Assembly: GCA_009693435.1 (NCBI GenBank)
Contig: SHXF01000107.1
Span: forward strand, 1-14,614
Length of the DNA: 14,614 bases
Reading direction: 5' to 3'
Source: Betaproteobacteria bacterium
GTDB taxonomy: Bacteria > Pseudomonadota > Gammaproteobacteria > Burkholderiales > SG8-39
The position numbers and the translations under genes were made by a program. Shown here one piece after another: positions 1-6,969 of the stretch. A model generated the notes under the pieces. That model ran no database searches. It was not told the origin of the DNA and saw only the letters and a list, made by a program, of their open reading frames with translations. Position 1 is the stretch's first letter; each line of letters opens with the position of its first letter.

Positions 1-117
1 GGCTATCTTGGCCGTAACAACGATCCGCACCCGGGACACCAGCTTATGTGGCAGGGCTACACGGTCCTGCAAATCCTCTGTCTGGGCTTCACTCTCAGGC
101 CACCGGATACAAGTTGA
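1..117 (+). pseudogene. IS4-family transposase, C-terminal fragment
   Basis: Frame 1 is open from the window edge to a TGA at 115-117. It reads GYLGRNNDPHPG, then HQLMWQGYTVLQILCLGF, then a short tail. The pattern (G-[YW]-L-G-R-x-x-D-x-x-P-G followed by [LM]-W-x-G) is the usual C-terminal signature of IS4-family DDE transposases of the Tn5/IS50-like kind. Only the last 38 residues lie in the window, so whether the upstream element is complete cannot be told. Its 3' end overlaps the convergent glycosyltransferase by 23 bp. The element end probably lies near 139, where the opposite-strand protein resumes native-looking sequence. Confidence 0.7.
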
Positions 118-139
118 AATAATTGTGGGTAAAGGGCAG
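1..139 (+). mobile_element. Right end of an IS4-family insertion sequence
   Basis: This is the stretch covered by the transposase C-terminus plus about 20 bp of non-coding tail. The right boundary is inferred from the glycosyltransferase on the other strand, which turns from family-like sequence (ending DQVRRLA) to unrelated sequence at about 139-142. On the minus strand the tail reads CTGCCCTTTACCCACAAT inward from the boundary and could be the terminal inverted repeat. The left end is outside the window, so neither the repeat match nor a target duplication can be confirmed. Confidence 0.5.
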
Positions 140-1300
140 GGCTAGCCGCCGCACCTGATCCGCCAATCCCTGTGCATCGCCCTGGCGCACTGCCACGCCG
201 ATCCGCTCGCGCTCCACCAGCAGACCGATCTCGCCCTCGCGTTCACCGATGAACACCACCGGCCGCCCGGCGGCGAGTATGCCGTAGAGCTTGCTCGGGA
301 ATACGTAGCCCTCGACCTCGGGCCGCTGCGACACCAGATGCACGTCGGCAACGCCCAGGCTAAACGACAGCCCCGCGCGGTCCTGATAGGGCTGGAACCC
401 CACGTTGGAAAGCCCCATCCGGCGGGCCCCGGCTTCGATCATGCGGCGCTGCGCGCCGCCGCCGATGAACAGGAACACGATAGCGGCAGCATCGCTCGCC
501 AGGCGCTGCGCCGCGCCGAGGATGGTATCGAACTCATGGGCGCGGCCCATGTTCCCCGAATAGCAGACGATGAATTTGTCATCCAGTCCCCACTCGCGCC
601 GCAACGGGTTGTCCGCCGCGGCGACCGGACGGATTGCTTCACTGTCGGCCCAGTTGGGGATGACATGGATGCGCGCTGCCGGCGCGATGTCGTGCCTTGC
701 CGGCGTACCGACGTGCACCGGCGGCATATTGACGTGCACTGGCGGCGCACAAGCGCGCGCCACCACTGCGGCCATGCGCTCGCCGAGCACCACATTGGCC
801 GCGGCCGCGCGGTAGGCGCGATTGCGCAACCGGCGCAACCATCCCGCCTGCGGTCCTGCAAGCGCGCGCACGCCCAGCGCTTCGGCCACTTCCGGGAAGA
901 CGTCCTGCACCCAGTTGACGAGTCGCGCGCCTCGAAAGCGCGCGATGCGCCAGGCCACCACTGAAATCAGCGGTGGGTCGGTCTTGGCGACAATCAAATC
1001 CTCCGCATGAGCGATGCGCCACAGGCGCCACCCCGCGGCAAGGTAGAAGCTCGCGTAGTCGGCCGCCCGTCCGATGAGATTGTCGCGCCCGAAGCGCGTG
1101 GTGCGCACGCGATGCACTTCCACCCCGTCAATGCGCTCGTGTGGCGGCAGATTGGCCGCCGCTTCGTCGTAGCGCTGGCGGCTGGTCACGACGCACACCG
1201 CATGGCCATGGGCGGCCAGAAAGAACGCCAGGTCCGAGAGCATCTGGCTGGTCGCCGAATGGTCCGGATGGAAGTAGCGGTTGAGAAAAATTACGGTCAT
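95..1300 (-). CDS. GT4-family glycosyltransferase (WbuB/WcaI-like), C-terminus replaced
   Basis: Predicted cytoplasmic or membrane-associated glycosyltransferase of the GT-B fold, CAZy family GT4, adding a sugar during O-antigen or exopolysaccharide assembly. The N-terminal acceptor domain (about 1-200) opens with TVIFLNRYFHPDHSATSQ, typical of WbuB/WcaI-like enzymes, and contains NWVQDVFPE at 129-137. The C-terminal donor domain starts at IHVIPNWAD (211-219), with CYSGNMGRAHEFDTI at 246-260 and the nucleotide-sugar motif EGYVFPSKLYGILAAGRP at 330-347. Family-like sequence ends at DQVRRLA (387). The last 14 residues are read from IS4-derived DNA, so about 30 residues of the usual terminal helix are missing. 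A 21-bp imperfect tandem duplication (710-751) doubles PPVHV at 186-197. The start is ATG without a clear Shine-Dalgarno. Donor and acceptor cannot be predicted, and activity after truncation is uncertain. Confidence 0.85.
   Translation of the reverse strand: MTVIFLNRYFHPDHSATSQMLSDLAFFLAAHGHAVCVVTSRQRYDEAAANLPPHERIDGVEVHRVRTTRFGRDNLIGRAADYASFYLAAGWRLWRIAHAEDLIVAKTDPPLISVVAWRIARFRGARLVNWVQDVFPEVAEALGVRALAGPQAGWLRRLRNRAYRAAAANVVLGERMAAVVARACAPPVHVNMPPVHVGTPARHDIAPAARIHVIPNWADSEAIRPVAAADNPLRREWGLDDKFIVCYSGNMGRAHEFDTILGAAQRLASDAAAIVFLFIGGGAQRRMIEAGARRMGLSNVGFQPYQDRAGLSFSLGVADVHLVSQRPEVEGYVFPSKLYGILAAGRPVVFIGEREGEIGLLVERERIGVAVRQGDAQGLADQVRRLALPFTHNYFNLYPVA
710..751 (-). repeat. 21-bp tandem duplication inside the glycosyltransferase gene
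   Basis: Two adjacent 21-nt units (710-730 and 731-751) share GACGTGCAC-GGCGGC-type sequence and encode PPVHVNM and PPVHVGT. The duplication keeps the frame and falls in the linker between the two GT-B domains, where length change is usually tolerated. Confidence 0.6.
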
Positions 1301-1328
1301 GGCGCGGAGGCGGGATGCGGTGAGAGGG

Positions 1329-1465
1329 GGCGCGCTAAAGCTGCGCCCTACGCTGCGTCATACACGTTGCCATACGGCTGCGCTTGACGACATCGATGTA
1401 GGGCGCAGATTTATCGCGCCGATTCTGTTTGATGCCACCGGCGCAGGGCGCGGATTCATCGCGCC
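1329..1465. repeat. REP-like elements between glycosyltransferase and carbamoyltransferase
   Basis: Three elements of the window-wide family. Type B (core GGCGCG-CTRAAGC-YGCGCC followed by CTACG) is at 1329-1352. Type A (GTAGGGCGC then GATTYAT and CGCGCC) is at 1398-1420 and 1443-1465. Each can form a 6-bp GC stem with a 7-nt loop. The last copy runs into the carbamoyltransferase and supplies its stop codon. These copies fill the 155-bp gap between the two genes, and no other signal is evident there. Confidence 0.85.
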
Positions 1466-3348
1466 GGATCCCGCTCCACCATCCACTCCCCCATCACCAG
1501 CAAATCCATCTTCGTGCGCAGGAAACAATCGAGCGCCTCCCGGGGCTTACACACCACGGGTTCGTTCTCGTTGAACGACGTGTTCAGCACCATGGGCACG
1601 CCGGTCAACACGCGGAACGCCTCTATCAGCGCGTAGTAGCGCGGGTTGGTGTCGCGCGTCACGGTCTGCAGCCGCCCGGAACCGTCGACATGCGTTACGG
1701 CGGGTATGAGCGATTGCTTTTCCGCACGGATCGGATAAACCTGCATCATGAAGGGCACATCGTCGTCCGCCTCGAACCATTCGGCGACATGCTCGCGCAG
1801 CACCGAGGGCGCAAACGGGCGGAACGATTCGCGCCGCTTGATCTTGACGTTGAGGATGTCCTTCATGTCGGCGCGCCGCGGATCCGCCAGGATGGAACGA
1901 TTCCCCAGCGCGCGCGGGCCCCATTCCATGCGCCCCTGGAACCAGCCTGTCACCAGCCCGCGCGAGATCGCATCGGCGGTCACGCGGGCAAGCTCGTCCT
2001 CATCGACGATGCGCCGCACGCTGCATTGCTCCCGGGTGATAGCCTGCGCGTGTTGCTCGAGCAGCCGGGAAATTTCCTCATCGGAAAATGAAGGCCCCCA
2101 GTAAGCGTGGTCCATCACGAACCGCGCAGGGAGCCGCGCTTCCATGTCGCCAGGCGGATTTCCTCCCGGCGTGCGATGGTCGGAAATCGCCCTCTTTGCA
2201 TCGGAGTGAGGTCCGGGAATTGCTCCCTCTCCCCCCGGGAGAGGGCCGGGGTGAGGGAAACCACCCGTCCCCGCCATCTCATGCCAGGCCACAAACGCCG
2301 CCCCGATGGCGCCGCCCGCATCCCCGGCCGCCGACTGCACGTACAACCGCTTGAACGGCGTATGGCGGTACACCTTGCCATTGGCCACCGAATTCATCCC
2401 GCAGCCGCCTGCGATCACAAGATTGTCCACGCGATGGCGTTCATGCAGCCGGTTGAGCAAATGGAAGAATGCCTCCTCGTACATCGCCTGCACCGAGCGC
2501 GCGATGTCCTTGTGGCGCTGGATCAGCGGCTCGTCCTTGTGGCGCGCGGGGCCAAGCAAGTCCGACAGACGCGGTGAATAGAGGTCGCCAACGAAGGGCT
2601 CGCCGTTTTCCCATTCGTACTCGATCTTTTCCTTATGATGCCGAAAGTAGTCGAGGTTCAGGTGGAATGCGCCGTCGTCCTCCAGCTTGACGATTTGCCG
2701 CATCTCCGCCATGGAATCCGGTTTGCCGTAAGGGGCAAGCCCCATCACCTTGTATTCGTCCCCGTAATTCGGAAATCCCAGGTACTGCGTGAGCGCCTGA
2801 TAAAAAATGCCGAGCGAATGCGGGAAATAGACCTTCTCGTCGGCCGCTACGCGGCTGCCGCGGCCCACCCCCCAGGCGGCGCTCGCAAAATCGCCGAACC
2901 CGTCCACGGATACCGCAACCGCTTCCTTGAACGGCGAAACGAGAAACGCCGAACCCAGATGCGCCAGGTGATGCTCGACCTCGTGCACCTGAGCGCGCAG
3001 GCGCTCGCCGGGGAAGGTGCGCGCCAGTTCCTCGGCCACGCCCATGCGCTCGCGCTTGTTGCGGATGCGATCGAGCACCAGAGAAAGGTCCGGCCGGCGC
3101 ATGACCATGTAGGCGAGCTTCTTCCACAGGTTCGCGCCGGCATCCTGGTTGATGGCGACCCGTTCCAGATCGGCGAGGCCTATGCCCGCTTCAGAAAGGC
3201 AGTAGCGAATCGACTCCGAAGGGAAGCCCGCCCAGTGCTTGATGCGGCGAAAGCGCTCTTCCTCGGCCGCAGCCACCAGCGTGCCGTCCCTGACGAGGCA
3301 GGCGGAAGAATCACCGTGGTAGGCGTTTAGGCCGAGGATGTAAGTCAC
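1456..3348 (-). CDS. NodU/CmcH/TobZ-type O-carbamoyltransferase with internal insert
   Basis: Transfers a carbamoyl group from carbamoyl phosphate, via carbamoyl-adenylate, to a sugar hydroxyl. Here the target is probably a residue of the surface polysaccharide. The N-terminal Kae1-like domain (1 to about 355) starts ILGLNAYHGDSSACLV, has the metal-binding EVEHHLAH (123-130) and AGGCGMNSVANGK (313-325). The C-terminal carbamoyltransferase domain (about 410-630) has FVMDHAYWGPSFSDEEI and the signature GRMEWGPRALGNRSIL (472-487). At 630 aa it is some 50 residues longer than usual family members. The extra segment, about 359-408, lies in the linker and contains a palindromic intergenic repeat read in frame as FPHPGPLPGGEG. 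The start is GTG, chosen because the conserved N-terminus begins there; no good Shine-Dalgarno precedes it. The final codons and TGA come from a REP-like element. All key motifs are present, so activity is plausible. Confidence 0.9.
   Translation of the reverse strand: MTYILGLNAYHGDSSACLVRDGTLVAAAEEERFRRIKHWAGFPSESIRYCLSEAGIGLADLERVAINQDAGANLWKKLAYMVMRRPDLSLVLDRIRNKRERMGVAEELARTFPGERLRAQVHEVEHHLAHLGSAFLVSPFKEAVAVSVDGFGDFASAAWGVGRGSRVAADEKVYFPHSLGIFYQALTQYLGFPNYGDEYKVMGLAPYGKPDSMAEMRQIVKLEDDGAFHLNLDYFRHHKEKIEYEWENGEPFVGDLYSPRLSDLLGPARHKDEPLIQRHKDIARSVQAMYEEAFFHLLNRLHERHRVDNLVIAGGCGMNSVANGKVYRHTPFKRLYVQSAAGDAGGAIGAAFVAWHEMAGTGGFPHPGPLPGGEGAIPGPHSDAKRAISDHRTPGGNPPGDMEARLPARFVMDHAYWGPSFSDEEISRLLEQHAQAITREQCSVRRIVDEDELARVTADAISRGLVTGWFQGRMEWGPRALGNRSILADPRRADMKDILNVKIKRRESFRPFAPSVLREHVAEWFEADDDVPFMMQVYPIRAEKQSLIPAVTHVDGSGRLQTVTRDTNPRYYALIEAFRVLTGVPMVLNTSFNENEPVVCKPREALDCFLRTKMDLLVMGEWMVERDPAR
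2223..2258. repeat. Palindromic intergenic-type repeat inserted in frame in a coding region
   Basis: The perfect hairpin CCCTCTCCC-CCC-GGGAGAGGG (2225-2245) is followed by CCGGGGTGAGGGA. This is the 'ctcaccccggccctctcccgg' type of dispersed repeat, common between genes of many proteobacteria. Here it lies at codons 364-376 of the carbamoyltransferase, read as PHPGPLPGGEG. Its length and phase keep the downstream domain in frame. Confidence 0.8.
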
Positions 3349-3426
3349 TTGAGCGATTGACCGGAAGTGGATGTGCAGGAATCGGGGACGCGCTGCGCCG
3401 AGAGCGTCGAAGAATACCTGAATTGA

Positions 3427-3444
3427 TGTTTGGCATGCCCGAAA
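3427..3444 (-). promoter_or_regulatory. 18-bp motif upstream of the carbamoyltransferase gene (shared)
   Basis: On the minus strand this reads TTTCGGGCATGCCAAACA and ends 78 nt before the carbamoyltransferase start. The same 18-mer with one change occurs at 6838-6855 upstream of rfbF, and nowhere else that I found. A shared regulatory site for the two polysaccharide transcripts is an inference; a repeat-family flank is the alternative. Confidence 0.35.
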
Positions 3445-3458
3445 CAGGATCGTGGGTC

Positions 3459-3671
3459 GGCGCGCTGAAGCTGCGCCCTACGGAATTGATGCGATCGCGT
3501 AGGGCGCGGATTCATCGCGCCGGGGATGGCTGCGTGCGAACGTCGGTGGCGCGCTGAAGCTGCGCCCTACGCAGTATCATGGGCCTTGCGCCAGTGCCGT
3601 TGGGCGCGGATTTATCGCGCTATCGGTGCCGAGTGCGAAAGGCGGGTGGCGCGCTGAAGCCGCGCCCTACG
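3459..3671. repeat. REP-like array upstream of the carbamoyltransferase
   Basis: Five elements in alternating orientation: type B at 3459-3482, A at 3499-3521, B at 3548-3571, A at 3599-3620 (one mismatch in the leader, GTTGGG), B at 3648-3671. A-to-B spacers are 26-27 nt. With the leader between 3349 and 3458 this accounts for most of the 385-bp gap before vapC. No coding signal is seen there. Confidence 0.85.
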
Positions 3672-3733
3672 GTCTGCCCCGTGCAACCATGCCCTGCCGA
3701 TGCGCCCTGCGCCGCCACCATGCGCCGCGGCAG

Positions 3734-4156
3734 CTACAGCGCCACCACCTTCAGCTTCATCCTCCTGCAGTTCCTGGCCAGGACATCATCCAGCGTGGCC
3801 ATGCTTCTTGCTTTGCTATCCAGTGCGGCGGCCAGGTGCAGCGCGTCGCCGGACCGCAGCCCGGATGCCGGATCAAGCGAGAACACAGCGGCACGATGGA
3901 ACGTTCGGGGTTCAAGGGGCAGTAACACCAGATCACTGGCGCACAAGCGCTCGAACTGCTGCCACGCCGCCTGCAGCGCTGCCTCGTCGATCTGTCCGGT
4001 GCGCTGCTTGATGCTCAGGGCGCTGGCGAATTCGGAAACGCACCATAACGCCGACACAAGCTCGTCGGCACAGGCGGCATACCAGCGCGACACCGTGGCG
4101 CTCTTGTGTTCTTTCGAGTAGAGCGCCACGAGAACGCTGGTGTCGACGTAGACCAT
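3734..4156 (-). CDS. vapC: VapC-type PIN-domain ribonuclease toxin
   Basis: A 140-aa PIN-domain protein, predicted Mg2+-dependent RNA endonuclease and toxin of a type II module. The four acidic residues expected for the active site are visible: D5 in YVDTSVLVAL, E42 in SEFASAL, D104 in RSGDALHLAAAL, and D123 or D124 in ATLDDVLA. The chosen ATG overlaps the vapB stop by one base (TGATG), indicating translational coupling. An in-frame extension upstream of this ATG would run through the vapB coding sequence and is not needed for the fold. The module interrupts the polysaccharide genes on the same strand and is bounded by REP arrays on both sides. It appears intact. Confidence 0.9.
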   Translation of the reverse strand: MVYVDTSVLVALYSKEHKSATVSRWYAACADELVSALWCVSEFASALSIKQRTGQIDEAALQAAWQQFERLCASDLVLLPLEPRTFHRAAVFSLDPASGLRSGDALHLAAALDSKARSMATLDDVLARNCRRMKLKVVAL

Positions 4157-4401
4157 CAGTAACGCCCACCACGCCGCAATTCGTCCATTACCGGCGTGCC
4201 CATGGGCATTGCGTTGCGCAACAGCGTGATTTCCCGCGCAAAGGCGCGCCTGTCCCATTTGACCGGGCGAAGGCTCAGCCCCCCGTCCACCGTCAGGCTC
4301 GCTTCCACACTGTCGCCCTCCTTGATGCCGATACGCCGCACGTAGTCAGCCGGAATGCGCAGTGCCAGGCTGTTGCCCCATTTTGCTATCTGCAAGTTCA
4401 A
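4156..4401 (-). CDS. vapB: VapB-type AbrB/MazE-fold antitoxin
   Basis: An 81-aa antitoxin with an N-terminal swapped-hairpin AbrB (SpoVT/MazE) DNA-binding domain (about 1-50: NLQIAKWGNSLALRIPADYV, then IKEGDSVE). The C-terminal tail (about 51-81) should occupy the VapC active-site groove. The start is TTG at 4399-4401; the family sequence begins there and AAGGAA lies 6 nt upstream. It precedes vapC with a one-base overlap. The inverted repeat at 4418-4435 upstream is a likely operator for autoregulation by the VapBC complex. Confidence 0.88.
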   Translation of the reverse strand: MNLQIAKWGNSLALRIPADYVRRIGIKEGDSVEASLTVDGGLSLRPVKWDRRAFAREITLLRNAMPMGTPVMDELRRGGRY

Positions 4402-4417
4402 GGTGTTTTCCTTCTGG

Positions 4418-4435
4418 ATCTACTTTTGTGTAGAT
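4418..4435 (-). promoter_or_regulatory. Putative VapBC operator
   Basis: Perfect inverted repeat ATCTAC-TTTTGT-GTAGAT, centred about 26 bp upstream of the vapB start. Its AT-rich sequence stands out from the surroundings. VapB-type antitoxins typically bind such repeats over their own promoter; binding here is inferred. Confidence 0.55.
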
Positions 4436-4503
4436 ACATGGTAGCAGGCCGAAGCTATCGGGACAATCTTGTCTTGGACAGTAGCCGGCGGGCGGATGTG
4501 GTT

Positions 4504-4827
4504 GGCGCGATAAATCCGCGCCCTACGCAGCACCATGGGCCTTGCGCCAGTGCCGTAGGGCGCGGATTTATCGCGCCGGGGATGGCTGCGTGCGGGAGTG
4601 GGTGGCGCGCTGAAGCTGCGCCCTACGCAGCACCATGGGCCTTGCGCCAGCGCCGTAGGGCGCGGATTTATCGCGCCGGGGGTAGCTGCGTGCGGGAGTG
4701 GGTGGCGCGCTGAAGCTGCGCCCTACGCAGCACCATGGGCCTTGCGCCAGTGCCGTAGGGCGCGGATTTATCGCGCCGGGGATGGCTGCGTGCGGGAGTG
4801 GGTGGCGCGCTGAAGCCGCGCCCTACG
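4504..4827. repeat. REP-like tandem array with a 100-bp period
   Basis: Elements at 4504-4527 (type A sequence in inverted orientation), 4555-4577 (A), 4604-4627 (B), 4655-4677 (A), 4704-4727 (B), 4755-4777 (A), 4804-4827 (B). From 4528 on, the same 100-bp unit (CAGCACCATGGGCC... to CCCTACG) recurs three times with very few mismatches; copies start at 4528, 4628 and 4728. The near identity shows recent tandem amplification of one inverted REP pair. The array occupies the 474-bp gap between vapB and rfbG. Confidence 0.92.
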
Positions 4828-4875
4828 CTTCGCCCTGCGCTTCGCCATGCGCGGCGGGCTCTCGGGTCGACTTCT

Positions 4876-5964
4876 TCATGCGGAAGGACGCGTGCCATTC
4901 GAATATGCGTCGATCTGGCTGAGGGACTGCTCCCTTGCGTCTGCGCCTACATAAAACGCGCGGTACCAGGCAACTGTAGCCTCGAGCGACGTATCCAGAT
5001 TCCACTGTGGCCGCCAGCCCAGCCTGGCTTTCGCCTTGCTGCAATCGAGCTTGAGGAAGGCGGCCTCGTGCGGATGCGCGCCGCGATCGGCCAGCCATTG
5101 CGCGCCATTGCCCCACAATTCGCACAGGCACGTGGCGACCCACTCCACCGATTTTGCGTCGGCCTGCTCGGGGCCGAAATTCCAGGCCTCGGCGTAATCG
5201 GCACCGTGCGCAAAAAGCCGCTCCGCAAGAATCAGGTATCCCGAGACCGACTCCAGCACATGCTGCCACGGGCGGATCGCGCCGGGATTGCGCACCGCTG
5301 CGCTCCGCCCCTCGCTGAAGGCGCGGATCAGATCCGGGATGAGGCGGTCGGCGGCCCAGTCCCCGCCGCCGATGACATTGCCGGCGCGCCCGGACCCCAG
5401 CGCCACCCGCTGCCCGGCCGGCGCGGCGGCGCCAAAAAAGGAGCTGCGCATCGCCGCGGTGACGAGTTCGGCGCAGCCCTTGCTGCTCGAATACGGATCG
5501 AATCCCCCCATCGGGTCATTTTCACGATAACCCCAGACCCACTCGCGGTTCTCGTAGCATTTGTCGCTGGTGACCACCACGGCCGCGCGCACGCCATTGC
5601 TTCTGCGGATCGCCTCCAGCAGCGTCACCGTCCCCATCACGTTGACGGAATAGCTCTCGATCGGATCGGCGTAGGATGCGCGCACCAGCGCCTGCGCCGC
5701 CATGTGGATCACGATTTCGGGGCGTGCGTCACGCAACACCTCGCACAGGCGCGCCAGTTCGCGGATATCGGCAATGATGTTACGGCTCAGGTTCTGGCCC
5801 ACCCTGGCCGCGTCGTACAGATTCGGCGACGTGTTCGGCGCGAGCGCGTAGCCGGTGACCTCCGCCCCCATGCGCTCCAGCCACAGGGACAGCCAGCCGC
5901 CCTTGAATCCGGTGTGGCCGGTGACCAGCACGCGCCTGCCGCGCCAGAATGCCTGATCGATCAT
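4876..5964 (-). CDS. rfbG: CDP-glucose 4,6-dehydratase
   Basis: An extended short-chain dehydrogenase converting CDP-glucose to CDP-4-keto-6-deoxyglucose with bound NAD+. This is the second step toward CDP-3,6-dideoxyhexoses and other CDP-6-deoxysugars. In 362 aa (family about 357-360) it shows the nucleotide-binding VTGHTGFKGGWL (14-25), the active-site TSDK (132-135), the catalytic pair Y158 and K162 in DPYSSSKGCAEL, and family signatures AGNVIGGGDW and IRPWQHVLE. The ATG at 5962-5964 overlaps the rfbF stop by one base (TGATG), so the two are translationally coupled. No rfbH, epimerase or reductase follows; instead there is a REP array and vapBC. The product must be used by enzymes encoded elsewhere, or the pathway has been cut. 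Confidence 0.95.
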   Translation of the reverse strand: MIDQAFWRGRRVLVTGHTGFKGGWLSLWLERMGAEVTGYALAPNTSPNLYDAARVGQNLSRNIIADIRELARLCEVLRDARPEIVIHMAAQALVRASYADPIESYSVNVMGTVTLLEAIRRSNGVRAAVVVTSDKCYENREWVWGYRENDPMGGFDPYSSSKGCAELVTAAMRSSFFGAAAPAGQRVALGSGRAGNVIGGGDWAADRLIPDLIRAFSEGRSAAVRNPGAIRPWQHVLESVSGYLILAERLFAHGADYAEAWNFGPEQADAKSVEWVATCLCELWGNGAQWLADRGAHPHEAAFLKLDCSKAKARLGWRPQWNLDTSLEATVAWYRAFYVGADAREQSLSQIDAYSNGTRPSA

Positions 5965-6728
5965 CACCAGACTTTCCAGGGAGCGCTGCCGCTTTCCCAC
6001 AGCGACTCGAGCAGATTCTTCTCGCGCAGCGTATCCATCGGCTGCCAGAAGCCGCGGTGATGGTAGGCGGAGAGCTGGTTCTCCGAGGTCAATCGCTCCA
6101 GCGGCTCGCGCTCGAAAGCGACCTGGTCGCCATCGATGTAATCCACCACTTTGCGCGAGAGCACGAAAAACCCGCCGTTGACCCAGCCATCACCCTCGGG
6201 CTTTTCGGCAAAACTCATCACGCGCTCGCCATCGAGCTTGAGCGCGCCGAAGCGGCCGGGCGGCTGCGTGGCGGTCACGGTCGCCAGGCGCCCCTTCTGC
6301 CTGTGGAATGCCAGCAGCTTGCCTATGTCGATGTTGCCGAGGCCGTCGCCGTAGGTGAAACAGAAATCGTCGTCGCCGAGATAGGGCTTCACGCGCGCCA
6401 GGCGACCGCCCGTCTGGGTCGTGTCCCCGGTGTCGACCAGCGTCACCTTCCAGGGCTCGGCGCTCGCCTGGTGGACCTCCATCTTGTTGTTCGTCATGTC
6501 GAAAGTCACATCCGACATGTGCAGGAAATAATTCGCGAAGTACTCCTTAATCATGTAGCCGCGGTAGCCGAGGCAGATGATGAATTCACTGATGCCGTGG
6601 GCGAGATAGATCTTCATGATGTGCCACAGGATCGGCTTGCCCCCGATTTCCACCATGGGTTTGGGCCGCGCCACCGTTTCTTCGGTCAGGCGCGAGCCGA
6701 TACCGCCAGCGAGTATCACCGCTTTCAA
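5964..6728 (-). CDS. rfbF: Glucose-1-phosphate cytidylyltransferase
   Basis: Makes CDP-glucose from CTP and glucose-1-phosphate, the first step of the CDP-sugar pathway. At 254 aa it matches the family length (about 256). The nucleotidyltransferase signature KAVILAGGIGSRLTEET is at 2-18, followed by RPKPMVEIGGKPILWHIM, TYGDGLGNIDI, EKPEGDGWVNGGFFV and the end GFWQPMDTLREKNLLESLW. I place the start at TTG 6726-6728, because the family sequence begins there and GGAGAAG sits 4 nt upstream. An earlier in-frame ATG at 6827 would add 33 residues of no family resemblance. First gene of the rfbFG pair. The shared 18-bp motif lies 110 nt upstream. Confidence 0.95.
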   Translation of the reverse strand: MKAVILAGGIGSRLTEETVARPKPMVEIGGKPILWHIMKIYLAHGISEFIICLGYRGYMIKEYFANYFLHMSDVTFDMTNNKMEVHQASAEPWKVTLVDTGDTTQTGGRLARVKPYLGDDDFCFTYGDGLGNIDIGKLLAFHRQKGRLATVTATQPPGRFGALKLDGERVMSFAEKPEGDGWVNGGFFVLSRKVVDYIDGDQVAFEREPLERLTSENQLSAYHHRGFWQPMDTLREKNLLESLWESGSAPWKVW

Positions 6729-6837
6729 TTTTCTTCTCCGAATTTGCTTTCGACGAGATTCTCGCATCGGGTTCGCCGAGTAAATCGAACGCGATGGCGA
6801 AGATCGGCTTTGCGAAACGTCGGCCATTATCGATCAT

Positions 6838-6855
6838 TGTTTGGCATTCCCGAAA
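6838..6855 (-). promoter_or_regulatory. 18-bp motif upstream of rfbF (second copy)
   Basis: Minus-strand TTTCGGGAATGCCAAACA, 17 of 18 identical to the copy upstream of the carbamoyltransferase, 110 nt before the rfbF TTG. It may mark a common promoter or activator site; no convincing -35/-10 pair was found beside it. Confidence 0.35.
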
Positions 6856-6969
6856 TGCGCGCGGTGCGACGGGGGGTGGGTCCGCGTGCGTCGTGGGATG
6901 GCAGACCGGTACCCTCGCGTAGGTCGGATCGGCGCCACGATCCATTGGATAGTCGGCAGATTCCCCGCC

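Noticed and set aside
2225..2245. Rho-independent terminator
   Set aside because: A strong hairpin, but it lies inside the carbamoyltransferase coding region and lacks a T-run on either strand.
3427..3444. Sigma-54 promoter (TTGGCATGCCC resembles the -24 element)
   Set aside because: The -12 GC element is not found at the required spacing on either strand for either copy.
3349..3480. Open frame upstream of and in frame with the carbamoyltransferase GTG
   Set aside because: It is open back to a TAG in a REP element but has no ATG/GTG/TTG start with a ribosome binding site and no family resemblance. The conserved N-terminus starts at the GTG.
4504..4827. CRISPR-like array from the regular 100-bp period
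   Set aside because: The whole 100-bp unit repeats, including the spacer part, and the hairpins alternate in orientation. No cas gene is seen.
4798..6060. Long plus-strand open frame opposite rfbG
   Set aside because: It is antisense to a well-conserved gene in GC-rich DNA, begins in the repeat array and has no family resemblance. Similar shadows lie opposite the glycosyltransferase and carbamoyltransferase.
6729..6827. Longer RfbF with 33 extra N-terminal residues from ATG 6827
   Set aside because: The extension is Arg/Ser-rich, without family match. A TTG with a good Shine-Dalgarno fits the conserved start.
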